This document shows positions 6,082-6,815 of a stretch of DNA of 6,815 nucleotides, piece by piece. The stretch is taken from assembly GCA_022181005.1 (NCBI GenBank), contig BQMV01000058.1:1-6815 (forward strand). Reading direction: 5' to 3'. The stretch comes from Anaerolineaceae bacterium (GTDB lineage Bacteria; Chloroflexota; Anaerolineae; Anaerolineales; Villigracilaceae). Position 1 is the stretch's first letter. The number at the start of each line of letters is the position of its first letter. The notes under the pieces were generated by a model. The model had not been told where the DNA came from. It saw only the letters and a list, made by a program, of their open reading frames with translations, and did not search any database. A program made the position numbers and the translations under genes.

Positions 6082-6110
6082 GCCCCAAATGGAGGGGCTT
6101 TATCTTTTTT
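6082..6110 (+). terminator. Rho-independent terminator after the lipoprotein gene
   Basis: GCCCC (6082-6086) pairs with GGGGC (6094-6098) around a 7-nt loop, followed directly by TTTATCTTTTTT. The stem is short but all GC and the T-run is clear. It sits 73 bp after the lipoprotein stop and ahead of the coaBC promoter, so it separates the two transcription units. Confidence 0.75.
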
Positions 6111-6137
6111 CGATTTATGCGTCAAAGCCGTTAGAAG

Positions 6138-6143
6138 TATAAT
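6138..6143 (+). promoter_or_regulatory. Candidate -10 box giving a leaderless coaBC mRNA
   Basis: A perfect TATAAT ends 8 nt before the coaBC ATG at 6152. Transcription normally starts about 7 nt after the -10 box, so the message would begin at or next to the start codon. No Shine-Dalgarno sequence exists between them. The -35 region is weak. Confidence 0.55.
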
Positions 6144-6151
6144 CGGCGCAT

Positions 6152-6815
6152 ATGTCCATATTCTCCAACAAGCGCATTCTTCTTGGGGTAACGGGCTCCA
6201 TCGCCGCATATAAAGCCGCCGACCTCGCCTCTAAACTCACGCAAGCGGGCGCGCAGGTGGATGCAATCCTCACCGACCCTGCGCAGAAATTCATCACCCC
6301 CCTCGTCTTTCAATCGGTCACAGGGCGTCGCGCCTATACCGATTCTGACCTATGGGGCGCCGAAGCGCACGTTTTGCATATCGGCTTAAGCCATGCCGCC
6401 GATTTGCTCGTCATCGCGCCTTGCACCGCAAACACGCTTGCCAAACTTGCGCATGGGCAAGCCGATTCGCTCCTGACCGTCTCTGCGTTAGCCGCATCAT
6501 GCCCGTTGCTCATCGCACCCGCTATGGACGGCGGCATGTACGATCACGCCGCCACGCAAGCGAATCTCGACGCATTGAAAAAACGCGGCGTATCTATTCT
6601 TGAACCAGCCGAGGGACATCTCGCTTCAGGATTAATCGGCAAAGGACGCCTGCCCGAAACGTCCGAACTTATCGGGCGCATCCGCCTCATTCTCGGACGA
6701 AGCGGCTCGCTTGCTCAGCGGAGCGTCGTCGTTGCCGCCGGCGGGACTCAAGAGCCGCTCGACCCGGTGCGCATATTGACAAATCATTCTTCGGGCAAGC
6801 AAGGATACGCCCTCG
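6152..6815 (+). CDS. coaBC: CoaBC, bifunctional phosphopantothenoylcysteine decarboxylase / phosphopantothenate-cysteine ligase (5' part)
   Basis: The first 221 codons are present; the window edge cuts the gene, which is usually about 400 codons. CoaB joins cysteine to 4'-phosphopantothenate and CoaC decarboxylates the product with FMN, two steps of coenzyme A synthesis in the cytosol. CoaC motifs in order: GVTGSIAAYKA (12-22), the His motif HIGL with H76, APCTANTLAKLAHGQAD (89-105), PAMDGGMY (123-130) and ASGLIGKGR (158-166). CoaB begins near residue 190 with VVVAAGGTQEPLDPVR and TNHSSGKQGYA. In E. coli Dfp the corresponding loops have Asn in PxMNxxMW and a redox Cys in ACGD; here they are D126 and S159. 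Such variants may be normal in this lineage. The ATG at 6152 is favoured by motif position and the TATAAT just upstream. Confidence 0.95.
   Translation, partial: MSIFSNKRILLGVTGSIAAYKAADLASKLTQAGAQVDAILTDPAQKFITPLVFQSVTGRRAYTDSDLWGAEAHVLHIGLSHAADLLVIAPCTANTLAKLAHGQADSLLTVSALAASCPLLIAPAMDGGMYDHAATQANLDALKKRGVSILEPAEGHLASGLIGKGRLPETSELIGRIRLILGRSGSLAQRSVVVAAGGTQEPLDPVRILTNHSSGKQGYAL

Noticed and set aside
1..6815. CRISPR array, tRNA/rRNA genes, insertion sequences
   Set aside because: I saw no regularly spaced repeats, no cloverleaf-like or rRNA sequence, and no transposase or terminal inverted repeats on either strand.

Overview
This window looks like part of a contig from an uncultured, moderately GC-rich bacterium. 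The lineage is probably Chloroflexota (Anaerolineae-like). That assignment is an inference from the remembered style of the PolX, CoaBC and YdcZ-type proteins; there is no rRNA or other marker to settle it. All recognisable genes lie on the + strand.

Left end (1-155): this is not biology. Positions 98-155 match the 58-base Illumina P5/TruSeq universal adapter at 53 of 58 bases. A T9 run precedes it, followed by unplaceable sequence to position 1. Genomic sequence appears to begin at about 156, inside a toxin-antitoxin operon.

Accessory, decayed segment (156-1185): it holds the C-terminal end of a VapB-like antitoxin, a complete overlapping VapC/PIN toxin, about 200 bp of non-coding or remnant DNA, and a broken homologue of the DpnI restriction endonuclease. 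The DpnI-like gene has a -1 frameshift, an apparent in-frame internal deletion and a missing C-terminal domain.

Housekeeping-like segment (1226-4149): a small YdcZ-family DMT membrane protein is followed by a full-length family X DNA polymerase (polX, 574 aa) with its own candidate promoter. Next come a two-helix membrane peptide and a GNAT acetyltransferase resembling chromosomal aminoglycoside 6'-N-acetyltransferases. The last three are closely spaced and probably co-transcribed. The PolX is unusual: the third catalytic Asp of the polymerase palm and the first His of the PHP nuclease metal site both appear to be Gln.

Surface pair (4279-6009): a three-helix membrane protein with an exported C-terminal domain is followed 15 bp later by a lipoprotein carrying an Ig-like region and a lamin-tail (LTD) domain. 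A hairpin terminator closes the unit.

Right end (6152-6815): this is the 5' part of coaBC (coenzyme A biosynthesis), covering the whole CoaC decarboxylase domain and the start of CoaB, cut by the window edge. It begins only 8 nt after a perfect TATAAT box, which suggests a leaderless mRNA.

I see no convincing new multi-gene system. The points most worth a second look are the PolX and CoaBC active-site substitutions, the repeated TATAAT-close-to-ATG arrangement, the DpnI remnant, and the adapter contamination.
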